NCBI RefSeq assembly: GCF_042684665.1 | Contig: NZ_JBHULY010000005.1 | Span: 186,001 to 250,000, forward strand | Length of the DNA stretch: 64,000 nucleotides | Reading direction: 5' to 3' | Origin: Jejuia rubra | Lineage (GTDB): Bacteria; Bacteroidota; Bacteroidia; Flavobacteriales; Flavobacteriaceae | Shown here: positions 41,493-49,638 of the stretch, in pieces | Position numbering within the stretch: position 1 is the stretch's first letter | How the letters are laid out: every line of letters begins with the position of its first letter | Translations under genes and position numbers: made by a program | The notes under the pieces: generated by a model | What the model saw: only the letters and a program-made list of their open reading frames with translations | Told to the model about the DNA's origin: nothing | Database searches by the model: none

Positions 41493-41626
41493 GACCTGCA
41501 AGGTTTTGATAACCTTGTAGGTCTCTAGGTGACAGAAAGACTTCACAGGTTATATGGTGGCTGAGCGAAGTTGAAGCCAATACCCGTAAGGTCTAATTTT
41601 ATCCGAGAAAATCCGTGCAATCCGTG
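41493..41626. repeat. Cluster of three short repeats typical of flavobacterial spacers
   Basis: GACCTGCAAGGTT (41493-41505) pairs with AACCTTGTAGGTC (41511-41523). TGGCT...AGCCA (41558-41579) encloses GAGCGAAGTTGA. ATCCGAG/ATCCGTG units recur at 41601, 41611 and 41620. They fill the gap before tatD; no terminator T run was seen. Confidence 0.6.
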
Positions 41627-41648
41627 TCAAACATCCTATTTTTACCGA

Positions 41649-42416
41649 ATGATTATCACCGACACCCACACCCATCTATACAGCGAAGCCTTTGATGAAG
41701 ACCGGCACGAAATGATACATCGTGCCATGGATAAAGGCGTTAAGCGTTTCTTCATTCCTGCTATCGATTCCACATACACCAAATCCATGTTGCAACTGGA
41801 AAAAGATTTTCCTGAGCATGTCTTTTTGATGATGGGACTGCACCCCACTCACGTCAAAGAAAATTATATGGACGAGTTAAAACACCTCGAGGATATGCTT
41901 TCAACACATAAATTTTATGCCGTCGGCGAAACAGGCATTGATTTGTATTGGGACAAATCCACTTTGGGCATTCAAATTGAGGCCTTCAAACATCAAATTC
42001 GCTTGGCGAAACAATACCAATTACCAATAGTAATTCACTGCCGTGAATCCTTTGATGAAATTTTTGAGGTTTTGGATAGTGAGAAAGACGAACAACTTTT
42101 CGGGATTTTTCATTGCTTTACTGGCACGTTGGAGCAAGCCCATCAGGCATTGTCGTATAATATGAAACTGGGCATCGGGGGTGTTTCCACTTTTAAAAAT
42201 GGGAAAATTGATAAATTCATCAATCAAATCGATTTAAAACATATCGTTTTGGAAACCGATGCGCCATATTTATCTCCAGTGCCCTACCGAGGCAAACGCA
42301 ATGAAAGTGCATACATTATAAATGTGTTGGAAAAACTATCTGAGATTTATGGTGTTTCAAAAGAAGAAATTGCCGAAATTACAACTCAGAATTCGAAAGA
42401 TTTTTTCAAAATATGA
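41649..42416 (+). CDS. TatD family metal-dependent hydrolase/DNase
   Basis: A 255-aa TIM-barrel hydrolase. I use the ATG at 41649 (MIITDTHTHLYSEAF) because the metal-binding HTH motif must lie at the N-terminus; the longer frame from 41571 begins within spacer repeats. Other signatures are GLHPTHVKENY, AVGETGIDLYWD, LPIVIHCRESFDE, GIFHCFTGTLEQA and VLETDAPYLSPVPYRGKRNE. It acts on DNA 3' ends or related substrates. The stop overlaps the next start (ATGA), so the asparaginase gene is translationally coupled. Confidence 0.95.
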   Translation: MIITDTHTHLYSEAFDEDRHEMIHRAMDKGVKRFFIPAIDSTYTKSMLQLEKDFPEHVFLMMGLHPTHVKENYMDELKHLEDMLSTHKFYAVGETGIDLYWDKSTLGIQIEAFKHQIRLAKQYQLPIVIHCRESFDEIFEVLDSEKDEQLFGIFHCFTGTLEQAHQALSYNMKLGIGGVSTFKNGKIDKFINQIDLKHIVLETDAPYLSPVPYRGKRNESAYIINVLEKLSEIYGVSKEEIAEITTQNSKDFFKI

Positions 42417-43444
42417 GTCGTTCCAAGCCTAATATATTGTTGATTTATACCGGAGGTACCATCGGAATGGTAAAGGATGCCGGAACCGGTGCGCTCCATG
42501 CGTTCAATTTTAATAACCTTCTAAAACGGATTCCGGAATTACAGTTATTGGACTGCAATATTGAAACGGTTTCCTTTGAAAACCCAATCGATTCCAGTAA
42601 TATGAATCCTGAGTATTGGGTTAAAATAGCAGAGATTATTGAATCGCATTACAATGATTGCGATGGTTTTGTGGTGCTCCACGGAAGCGATACGATGAGC
42701 TATACAGCTTCGGCATTAAGTTTCATGCTGGAAAACTTATCCAAACCAGTGGTGTTTACCGGAGCTCAATTACCGATTGGAGACCTCCGAACGGATGCCA
42801 AGGAAAACCTGATTACATCCATTCAAATTGCGTCCTTACAAGAAAATAACGAACCTGCAATTAAGGAAGTATGCTTGTATTTTGAATATAAATTGTACCG
42901 GGGCAACCGCACTACTAAAATAAATGCGGAACATTTTCAGGCCTTCAGATCTTTGAATTATCCTTGCTTAGCCGAATCGGGAGTGCATCTAAAAATAAAT
43001 CAGCAGTATTTGTTAAGTAATGAGGTCGCTGGACCATTAAAGGTTCATAAGACGTTGGACAGCAATATTGGCCTGGTAAAATTGTTCCCCGGGGTGACCG
43101 AATCCTATATCAATAGCGTTTTAAATACATCAAATTTAAGAGCAGTAATTTTAGAAACCTATGGCTCAGGCAACTGTACTACCGAAGCATGGTTTGTCGA
43201 GGCCTTAAAGAATGCCATTTCAAAAGGGATACATATTATAAACGTCACCCAATGTGTTGGTGGCGGTGTAAATATGGGCCAATATGAAACTAGCAGTAAG
43301 TTGAAAAAAATCGGCGTGATTTCCGGAGGAGATATGACTACGGAATCTGCAGTTACCAAATTGATGTATCTGTTGGGAAAAAACCTTTCTAGCAAAACCC
43401 TCAAAATCAAGTTTGAAGCCTCTCTAACAGGTGAAGTTTCCTAA
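42413..43444 (+). CDS. ansA: Type I (cytoplasmic) L-asparaginase
   Basis: A 343-aa asparaginase converting asparagine to aspartate and ammonia. The first catalytic motif LIYTGGTIGM (nucleophile Thr13/Thr16 region) and the second HGSDTMSYTASALSFML (about 92) are intact, as is GAQLPIGDLRTDAKENL. There is no signal peptide. It overlaps tatD by 4 nt, as in many Bacteroidota. Confidence 0.94.
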   Translation: MSRSKPNILLIYTGGTIGMVKDAGTGALHAFNFNNLLKRIPELQLLDCNIETVSFENPIDSSNMNPEYWVKIAEIIESHYNDCDGFVVLHGSDTMSYTASALSFMLENLSKPVVFTGAQLPIGDLRTDAKENLITSIQIASLQENNEPAIKEVCLYFEYKLYRGNRTTKINAEHFQAFRSLNYPCLAESGVHLKINQQYLLSNEVAGPLKVHKTLDSNIGLVKLFPGVTESYINSVLNTSNLRAVILETYGSGNCTTEAWFVEALKNAISKGIHIINVTQCVGGGVNMGQYETSSKLKKIGVISGGDMTTESAVTKLMYLLGKNLSSKTLKIKFEASLTGEVS

Positions 43445-43517
43445 AAATAATACCCAAAGTTTTAGGGTTTAAAATATTTTTTGTTATTTGGGCAACCCTA
43501 AAGTATTATTGGGATAA

Positions 43518-43605
43518 AGAGAGGTGGCCGAGTGGTCGAAGGCGCACGCCTGGAAAGTGTGTATACGCCAAAAGCGTATCGAGGGTTCGAATCCCTTCCT
43601 CTCTG
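43518..43605 (+). tRNA. tRNA-Ser (anticodon GGA)
   Basis: The acceptor stem is AGAGAGG/CCTCTCT with discriminator G. The D arm is GCCGAGTGGTCGAAGGC, and the anticodon loop is CTGGAAA with GGA at 43552-43554. A long variable arm (TATACGCCAAAAGCGTATC) marks class II, and the T arm is GAGGGTTCGAATCCCTT. CCA is not encoded. Confidence 0.95.
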
Positions 43606-43679
43606 CATTTTTATTTATGCTTTAGTTGTATTTTTTTTATATCTTTAACACTTTAACTAATAACATTAAGATTTAGAAC

Positions 43680-44450
43680 ATGAAAAGATTATTTTCTATC
43701 CTAGCCATAACTGGAATGATGGTATTTGGAACGGCAAATGCAACCACAAAAGCAACAAGTTCTGTTGCTACAACTGTTGTAACTACTCAAGATTCTGCTG
43801 AAGAAGCAGCTGGTGAAGAACTTGGGTTTCATCAAGAATTAAAGAAGCGTTTCATTGAAGGTGGCGCCGATTTTATGGGAATTGTATTATTGTGTTTAAT
43901 TCTAGGTTTAGCAATTGCCATAGAAAGAATTATCTTTTTAAATCTTTCAACAACCAACTCTAAAAAATTAGTACAAAGCGTAGAAGACGCTTTGGCATCT
44001 GGAGGTGTTGAAGCCGCTAAAGAAGTTTGTAGAAACACAAAAGGACCTATCGCTTCTATTTACTATCAAGGTTTGGATAGAGTAGATGAAGGTCTGGACG
44101 CTGCAGAAAAAGCTGTAGTGGCATACGGAGGTGTTCAAATGGGACAGTTAGAGAAGAATGTCTCTTGGATTTCATTATTTATCGCATTGGCTCCAATGCT
44201 TGGTTTCATGGGTACGGTAATTGGTATGATTCAGGCATTCGATAAAATTGAAGCAGCTGGGGATATGAACCCGTCACTTGTAGCAGGAGGTATTAAAGTA
44301 GCACTTTTAACAACGGTTTTCGGTTTGATTGTTGCAATTATCCTTCAGATATTCTACAACTATATTATTGCTAAGATCGATAGCATCGTAAACGATATGG
44401 AAGATGCTTCCATCATGTTAATGGACTTGTTGATCAGACACAAAAAGTAA
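43680..44450 (+). CDS. exbB: MotA/TolQ/ExbB family proton channel protein
   Basis: A 256-aa ExbB-like energiser subunit. A signal-like N-terminus (to about ANA) precedes a periplasmic Ala/Thr-rich segment, then three membrane helices (GIVLLCLILGLAIAIERIIF; WISLFIALAPMLGFMGTVIGMIQAF; VALLTTVFGLIVAIILQIFYNYII). The second block is the family signature. With the two ExbD proteins downstream it would use the proton gradient to drive TonB-dependent transport. First gene of a four-gene run. Confidence 0.92.
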   Translation: MKRLFSILAITGMMVFGTANATTKATSSVATTVVTTQDSAEEAAGEELGFHQELKKRFIEGGADFMGIVLLCLILGLAIAIERIIFLNLSTTNSKKLVQSVEDALASGGVEAAKEVCRNTKGPIASIYYQGLDRVDEGLDAAEKAVVAYGGVQMGQLEKNVSWISLFIALAPMLGFMGTVIGMIQAFDKIEAAGDMNPSLVAGGIKVALLTTVFGLIVAIILQIFYNYIIAKIDSIVNDMEDASIMLMDLLIRHKK

Positions 44451-44471
44451 TAATTAAAAACATAAACTATT

Positions 44472-44876
44472 ATGCATAAAATATTTAAAATATTGGCCTA
44501 TGTGCTTGCTGTTATTGCCATTATTCTTACGGCAATGATTGCTAGTGGCAATGAAGGACAAGTAGGAAGCATATTATTTGTGGCCTACATAGTCTTGGCT
44601 ATAGTTTTGGCGGCAGTTGTAATTTTTACATTGGTAAATACTTTTGCAAATCCGGCTAATTTGAAGAGAACGCTTATCAATCTTGGGGCTTTCCTTTTGT
44701 TGGCGGTTATTTGTTATGCAATGGCTACTGGAACAGAAACCGATTTAAAAGATGGTGGAACGCTTTCCGCGGGAGCTTCAAAAATGGTGGGAGCTGGATT
44801 ATATCTATTCTATTTCCTTATCATTATAGCCGCTGGGACTATGTTGTTCTCAGGAATTAAAAAAATGATTAAATAA
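44472..44876 (+). CDS. Four-helix membrane protein of the ExbB/ExbD cluster
   Basis: A 134-aa protein with about four hydrophobic helices (ILAYVLAVIAIILTAMIAS; ILFVAYIVLAIVLAAVVIFTLV; LINLGAFLLLAVICYAMATG; MVGAGLYLFYFLIIIAAGTMLFSG). It sits between exbB (21 nt) and exbD (2 nt), a position kept in many Bacteroidota. I do not recognise a domain; a structural or assembly role in the energiser complex is inferred from context. Confidence 0.8.
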   Translation: MHKIFKILAYVLAVIAIILTAMIASGNEGQVGSILFVAYIVLAIVLAAVVIFTLVNTFANPANLKRTLINLGAFLLLAVICYAMATGTETDLKDGGTLSAGASKMVGAGLYLFYFLIIIAAGTMLFSGIKKMIK

Positions 44877-44878
44877 AT

Positions 44879-45487
44879 ATGGCAAAACGAGCAGCACCGG
44901 AAGTTAATGCAGGCTCAATGGCCGACATTGCTTTCCTTTTATTGATTTTCTTCCTTGTGACCACAACCATTGAAAAGGACTCCGGTATTAACCGTAAGTT
45001 GCCGCCAATGGAAGAATCTGAAGAAGATGTCATTATAAAGCAAAAAAATATCTTCACTGTATTGATTAATAAAAATGATCAATTGCTAGTGGAAGATGAG
45101 CAAATGGAGATTAAGGATTTAAGAAAAGCGGCCGTTGAATTTTTGGATAACAACGGTGATAAATCTTGTAGCTTCTGTCAAGGAAAAAAGGATCCGAAGT
45201 CCTCTGATAATCCGGATAAAGCAGTAATTTCATTGAAGAATGACCGTGAGACATCCTATGCAGCTTACATAGCGGTTCAAAATGAACTTGTGGCAGCATA
45301 CAATGTTTTAAGAAACAGACGAGCCCTGCAAGTTGGGGCTAAAAGAGGGTTTCCTAACATGAATTTCATAGAAATGCAGGAAACTTACAAGGATGTAAGA
45401 TGGAATGGAAATAAGGACAAATTAAAGGCTCTTATTGACGAGATTAAGACTGAGATTCCTCAGAAGTTGTCAGAGGTAGTTGACTAA
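44879..45487 (+). CDS. exbD: ExbD/TolR family biopolymer transport protein (first copy)
   Basis: A 202-aa ExbD. The single helix with the family motif is SMADIAFLLLIFFLVTTTIE (residues about 14-33, with the conserved Asp). The periplasmic domain carries an insertion containing a CxxC-like pair (SCSFCQGKKDPKSSDNPD), not usual for ExbD. It starts 2 nt after the preceding gene and is followed at 29 nt by a second ExbD. Confidence 0.92.
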   Translation: MAKRAAPEVNAGSMADIAFLLLIFFLVTTTIEKDSGINRKLPPMEESEEDVIIKQKNIFTVLINKNDQLLVEDEQMEIKDLRKAAVEFLDNNGDKSCSFCQGKKDPKSSDNPDKAVISLKNDRETSYAAYIAVQNELVAAYNVLRNRRALQVGAKRGFPNMNFIEMQETYKDVRWNGNKDKLKALIDEIKTEIPQKLSEVVD

Positions 45488-45516
45488 TAACAAAGAATAA
45501 AATAACTTAAAAGAAT

Positions 45517-45996
45517 ATGTCTAAATTTAAAAAGAAAAAGGACGGCGGTTTGGCACCAATCAATACGGCGTCTTTACCCGATATTGTTTTCATGTTGTTA
45601 TTCTTTTTTATGGTGGCAACGGTAATGCGGGAAGACACGCTTTTTATTAAAAATAACTTGCCTTTAGCTGATCAAGTTGAGAAGCTAGATAAAAAGAACC
45701 CTGTCAGTTACATTTACATGGGACAACCAAGTAAAGGCTATGAAAAATTTGGAACTGAGGCTAGGATTCAGCTGAATGATAAGTTTTCAGACATCAGGGA
45801 CATCGCGCCATTTATAGCAGAGGAAAGAGCTGCTTTGCGTGAGGAGTTGGTGCCTTTTTTAACCGTTTCACTGAAGGTGGATAGAGATGCCAATATGGGT
45901 ATTGTAGGCGACGTAAAGCAGGAACTAAGGAAAGTAAATGCTTTAAAGATCAATTATACTACTGGTTTGGGTGACGCCTTGACCAACATAAAGTAA
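45517..45996 (+). CDS. exbD: ExbD/TolR family biopolymer transport protein (second copy)
   Basis: A 159-aa ExbD paralogue: a basic N-terminus (MSKFKKKKDGG), the helix with motif SLPDIVFMLLFFFMVATVMRED (conserved Asp) and a periplasmic tail. Two unequal ExbDs may form a heterodimer in the energiser complex. Last gene before the terminator at 46049. Confidence 0.92.
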   Translation: MSKFKKKKDGGLAPINTASLPDIVFMLLFFFMVATVMREDTLFIKNNLPLADQVEKLDKKNPVSYIYMGQPSKGYEKFGTEARIQLNDKFSDIRDIAPFIAEERAALREELVPFLTVSLKVDRDANMGIVGDVKQELRKVNALKINYTTGLGDALTNIK

Positions 45997-46048
45997 ACTA
46001 AAAAAAATCTTAGTACTGTTAAAAATAATGTTCTAGTTTGAACATCTG

Positions 46049-46079
46049 AAAGTCGGGAGTTTATTCTCGACTTTTTTTA
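46049..46079 (+). terminator. Terminator of the ExbB/ExbD cluster
   Basis: AAAGTCG (46049-46055) pairs with CGACTTT (46068-46074), extended by G-T and A-T pairs, and is followed by a T run. Confidence 0.8.
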
Positions 46080-46154
46080 TGTTCTAAAACTCAATAATCG
46101 GTTTGATATTTATTAACTTTAGGAGCTTTTAACCCTGTCCTAATTCCGAAAAAT

Positions 46155-46598
46155 ATGTTGCAATATAGTTCAAAAGCCTTAACCATTTTTAGTCCGCAAT
46201 CCTTCATGAATTCTGGTGCCCCTTTTTTTGATATAGGCGTTTCGGCTGGATTCCCATCACCAGCGGATGATTTTAAGGAACAGCGACTATCTCTTGATAG
46301 GGAACTCATCAGGAACAAAGATGCCACTTTTTTTGCTCGCGTAAGCGGACAGTCCATGATTGGAGCTGGTTTGGATGATGACGATTTATTGGTTATCGAT
46401 AGAAGCTTGAAACCCGAGCATAATAAAATAGCAGTGTGTTTTTTAGATGGCGAGTTTACTGTAAAGCGACTAAAGGTCAGAGAAAATGGGGTGTGGTTGC
46501 AACCTGAAAATCCCGAGTATCCCATAATTCAAATAACTGAGGAAAATAACTTCATCATTTGGGGGATTGTGACCAACGTGATAAAAAAAGTTTACTAG
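46155..46598 (+). CDS. umuD: UmuD-like S24 family self-cleaving protein (no umuC adjacent)
   Basis: A 147-aa LexA/UmuD-fold protein. The self-cleavage site Ala31-Gly32 is in VSAGFPSPADDF. The catalytic dyad is Ser67 (RVSGQSMIGAG) and Lys104 (GEFTVKRLK). There is no HTH domain, so it is UmuD-like and not LexA. UmuD normally activates the error-prone polymerase UmuC after DNA damage and is usually followed by umuC; here the next gene, 18 nt downstream, is a sodium symporter. The partner polymerase must be elsewhere or absent. No SOS box was recognised. Confidence 0.88.
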   Translation: MLQYSSKALTIFSPQSFMNSGAPFFDIGVSAGFPSPADDFKEQRLSLDRELIRNKDATFFARVSGQSMIGAGLDDDDLLVIDRSLKPEHNKIAVCFLDGEFTVKRLKVRENGVWLQPENPEYPIIQITEENNFIIWGIVTNVIKKVY

Positions 46599-46616
46599 CA
46601 CTATAGTTTCTTATAT

Positions 46617-48347
46617 ATGGTCAACCTTTCAGGATTAGATATTGGAATCGTAATAGCTTTCTTTCTCGTTACATTATGCATTGGTATTTGGGTTTCAAAA
46701 CAAGCAGGAAAAAACAGTGCTGAATTCTTTTTATCTGGGCGTAATATGCCATGGTGGCTATTGGGGGTTTCCATGGTGGCCACTACGTTTGCAGCAGATA
46801 CGCCTGGATTGGTAACTGAACTTGTTAGAAAAGATGGGGTATCAGGCAATTGGGTTTGGTGGGCCTTTCTTTTAACAGGCATGCTTACGGTATTTTTTTA
46901 TGCGAAACTTTGGCGAAAATCTGGGATTTCTACTGATTTGGAGTTTTATGAATTAAGGTATTCCGGGAAACCTGCCAGTTTTTTGAGAGGCTTTAGGGCT
47001 ATTTATTTGGGAGTGGTTTTTAATATTATTACCATGGCAGGTGTTTGTTTGGCTGGGGCTAAAATTGCCAATATTTTGCTTGGTTTGTCGCAATCGGATG
47101 CATTGCTGTATTCTTCCATCATCGTCGTAATTTATTCTTCCTTAGGTGGTCTGAAGGGAGTTTTGATAACAGATTTTATACAGTTCATTATTGCCATGGT
47201 CGGCTCAATTTGGGCAACCATTTACATTGTAAACCTTCCCGAAATTGGCGGGATGCAAAATTTATTAGCTCACGAAAACGTGGTTAACAAGCTGGACATT
47301 CTCCCCGATTTTTCCAATTCCGATGTAATGATTACATTGTTTATAATCCCTTTTGCCGTGCAGTGGTGGAGTACATGGTATCCTGGAGCTGAACCCGGAG
47401 GAGGAGGCTATATAGCCCAACGTATGCTTGCGGCCAAAGACGAAAAACATGCCACCTGGGCTACTTTGTTTTTCAATTTTGCGCACTACGCCTTGAGGCC
47501 TTGGCCATGGATTGTGGTAGGTTTGGCTTCATTGGTTGTGTTTCCCAGTTTAGAAAGTATAAATGCTACTTTCCCCAATTTAAATGCCGATATGCAAGGA
47601 CACGACGTAGCCTATGCAGCAATGATGACTTATTTACCAGCAGGGTTAATCGGTATTGTGCTTACGTCTCTTATCGCCGCATTCATGAGTACAATTTCCA
47701 CGCAACTCAACTGGGGAAGTTCCTATGTAGTGAATGATTTTTATGCGCGTTTTGTGAATAAGGAGGCCTCCGAAAAGCAAAAGGTGCTTATCGGTAGAAT
47801 TTCTACTGTGGTGTTAATGGTTTGTGCCGCCTTGTTTTCTTTTTATATCAAGTCGGCAAAGGATGTTTTCGATTTGTTGTTGCAAATTGGAGCGGGTACA
47901 GGATTATTATTCATTATGAGATGGTTTTGGAATCGCATTAACCCATATAGCGAAATTGCTGCGATGGTTATTTCATTTATTATAGCTGTTGTTTTCTTTA
48001 TTAATGGGAAGCTGGATACGCCTTGGTTTGAAATGAAGGGTTATTGGCAGTTGATTTTAGGAGTATTGATAACCACAATTGGTTGGGTAATAGTCACGTT
48101 ACTCACAACAAAAACGGACGCGGAAACCATCCATAAATTTGAAGATTTGGTATTTGGCCAAGAAGATAAGTTCAAGAATTTTAAGTTTAAAATTTTAGGA
48201 TTCCTGCTTGGGATAATTGGGACTTATAGTTTTCTTTTTGCAACTGGATATTTTATATATGGCGATATAAACAGAGGTATAGCATTATCGGCAACTTCGA
48301 TTACGTGTGTGTCCATTTTGGTAAGAAACTGGAAGAAAATTGTATAA
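46617..48347 (+). CDS. Sodium:solute symporter (SSS family)
   Basis: A 576-aa inner-membrane transporter with about 13 hydrophobic segments. SSS features include the first helix GIVIAFFLVTLCIGIWVSKQAGKNSAEFFLSGRNMPWWLLGVSMVATTFAADTPGLVTEL and the later LIGIVLTSLIAAFMSTISTQLNWGSSYVVNDFY. It takes up a solute with sodium; the solute is not evident (sugar and other substrates occur in the family). It follows umuD by 18 nt and ends at a bidirectional terminator. Confidence 0.93.
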   Translation: MVNLSGLDIGIVIAFFLVTLCIGIWVSKQAGKNSAEFFLSGRNMPWWLLGVSMVATTFAADTPGLVTELVRKDGVSGNWVWWAFLLTGMLTVFFYAKLWRKSGISTDLEFYELRYSGKPASFLRGFRAIYLGVVFNIITMAGVCLAGAKIANILLGLSQSDALLYSSIIVVIYSSLGGLKGVLITDFIQFIIAMVGSIWATIYIVNLPEIGGMQNLLAHENVVNKLDILPDFSNSDVMITLFIIPFAVQWWSTWYPGAEPGGGGYIAQRMLAAKDEKHATWATLFFNFAHYALRPWPWIVVGLASLVVFPSLESINATFPNLNADMQGHDVAYAAMMTYLPAGLIGIVLTSLIAAFMSTISTQLNWGSSYVVNDFYARFVNKEASEKQKVLIGRISTVVLMVCAALFSFYIKSAKDVFDLLLQIGAGTGLLFIMRWFWNRINPYSEIAAMVISFIIAVVFFINGKLDTPWFEMKGYWQLILGVLITTIGWVIVTLLTTKTDAETIHKFEDLVFGQEDKFKNFKFKILGFLLGIIGTYSFLFATGYFIYGDINRGIALSATSITCVSILVRNWKKIV

Positions 48348-48378
48348 AAAAAGGTGAAGCTTCTGCCTCACCTTTAAA
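48347..48378. terminator. Bidirectional terminator between the symporter and odhB
   Basis: AAAGGTGA (48350-48357) pairs with TCACCTTT (48368-48375), with an extra GC/GC pair in the loop. A run before and T-rich after serve both convergent genes. Confidence 0.8.
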
Positions 48379-48396
48379 GTATTATTGTCAAAATGA

Positions 48397-49608
48397 CTAA
48401 AGTTCTAGGGCTTTTTTTACGTCATTATCCATTAGTAATTCAACTGGGCTTTCGAGTGCTTCTTTTACGGCTACCAAGAAACCAACACTTTCCTTACCAT
48501 CAATAATTCTGTGGTCATAGGACAGAGCCACATACATAATTGGTCTGATTTCAACCTTGCCATCCACAGCAACCGGACGTTCCACAATGTTGTGCATTCC
48601 TAAAATACCGCTTTGAGGAGGGTTGATAATCGGCGTAGATAGCATACTTCCAAATACACCACCGTTAGAAATCGTGAAGGTGCCACCTGTCATTTCATCT
48701 ACAGTAATTTGGCCATCACGAGCACGAATAGCCAAACGTTTCACTTCTGATTCAACACCTCTAAAGCTTAAATTTTCGGCATTTCGCATTACAGGGACCA
48801 TCAAACCTTTTGGCCCAGAAACAGCAATGCTGATATCACAAAAATCATAGGAAATCATTTCCTTGCCATCAATCATCGAATTAACAGCTGGATACATTTT
48901 AAGCGCCCTAACTACTGCTAGGGTAAAGAAACTCATAAACCCTAAACTTACGCCATGTTTCGCCTTAAACGTTTCTTTATATTCGCTTCTTAAAGCGAAT
49001 ATGGGCGACATGTCAACTTCATTAAATGTCGTCAACATTGCCGTGGTATTTTTAGCTTCCACTAAACGTTCGGCAACTTTACGTCTCAACATGGACATTT
49101 TGCTTCTTGAAGTGCCACGGCTTCCACCAGTTGGTGTGCCCATAGAAGGAACAGCATTTACCGCATCATCTTTAGTAACCCTGCCATCTTTTCCAGTACC
49201 TTGAATAGAAGAGGCCTCAATGCCCTTTTCTGCCAAAATCTTTTTGGCTGCTGGACTTGCACTTCCAGTAGCGTAAGTCTTGGTTTCAGTTACAGGAGCA
49301 GATTTAGCCTCTGGTTTGGGCGCTTCTTCTTTCTTTTCTTCTTTTGGGGCATCGCCGCCCTCTGGTTTTTCGGCATTCGTATCGATATGGCAAACCACTG
49401 CGCCAACGGCCACAGCATCACCTTCTTCTGCCTTTAATGTAATAGTACCACTGGCTTCAGCTGGAAGTTCTAGCGTAGCTTTATCGCTATCTACTTCGGC
49501 AATGGCTTGATCCTTTTCAACATAATCCCCATCTTCAACTAACCACTCAGCAATCTCTACTTCTGTAATAGATTCTCCTGGTGATGGTACTTTCATTTCT
49601 AAAATCAT
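48397..49608 (-). CDS. odhB: 2-oxoglutarate dehydrogenase E2, dihydrolipoyl succinyltransferase
   Basis: A 403-aa E2 subunit of the TCA-cycle 2-oxoglutarate dehydrogenase complex. The N-terminal lipoyl domain (about 1-75) has the lipoylated Lys in EVDSDKATLELPAE (about 43). An Ala/Glu/Lys/Pro-rich linker follows, then the peripheral subunit-binding domain (SPAAKKILAEKGIEASSIQGTGKDGRVTKDD, about 118-148) and the catalytic domain with SYDHRIIDGKESV (catalytic His, near 373). It is 30 nt downstream of odhA and co-transcribed. Confidence 0.96.
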   Translation of the reverse strand: MILEMKVPSPGESITEVEIAEWLVEDGDYVEKDQAIAEVDSDKATLELPAEASGTITLKAEEGDAVAVGAVVCHIDTNAEKPEGGDAPKEEKKEEAPKPEAKSAPVTETKTYATGSASPAAKKILAEKGIEASSIQGTGKDGRVTKDDAVNAVPSMGTPTGGSRGTSRSKMSMLRRKVAERLVEAKNTTAMLTTFNEVDMSPIFALRSEYKETFKAKHGVSLGFMSFFTLAVVRALKMYPAVNSMIDGKEMISYDFCDISIAVSGPKGLMVPVMRNAENLSFRGVESEVKRLAIRARDGQITVDEMTGGTFTISNGGVFGSMLSTPIINPPQSGILGMHNIVERPVAVDGKVEIRPIMYVALSYDHRIIDGKESVGFLVAVKEALESPVELLMDNDVKKALEL

Positions 49609-49638
49609 GTGTGTATAACTTTAATTGTATTCTTTAAA

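Noticed and set aside
41571..41648. N-terminal extension of the TatD protein
   Set aside because: The extra 26 residues are translated from spacer repeats, and the HTH metal motif belongs at the N-terminus; the ATG at 41649 is preferred.
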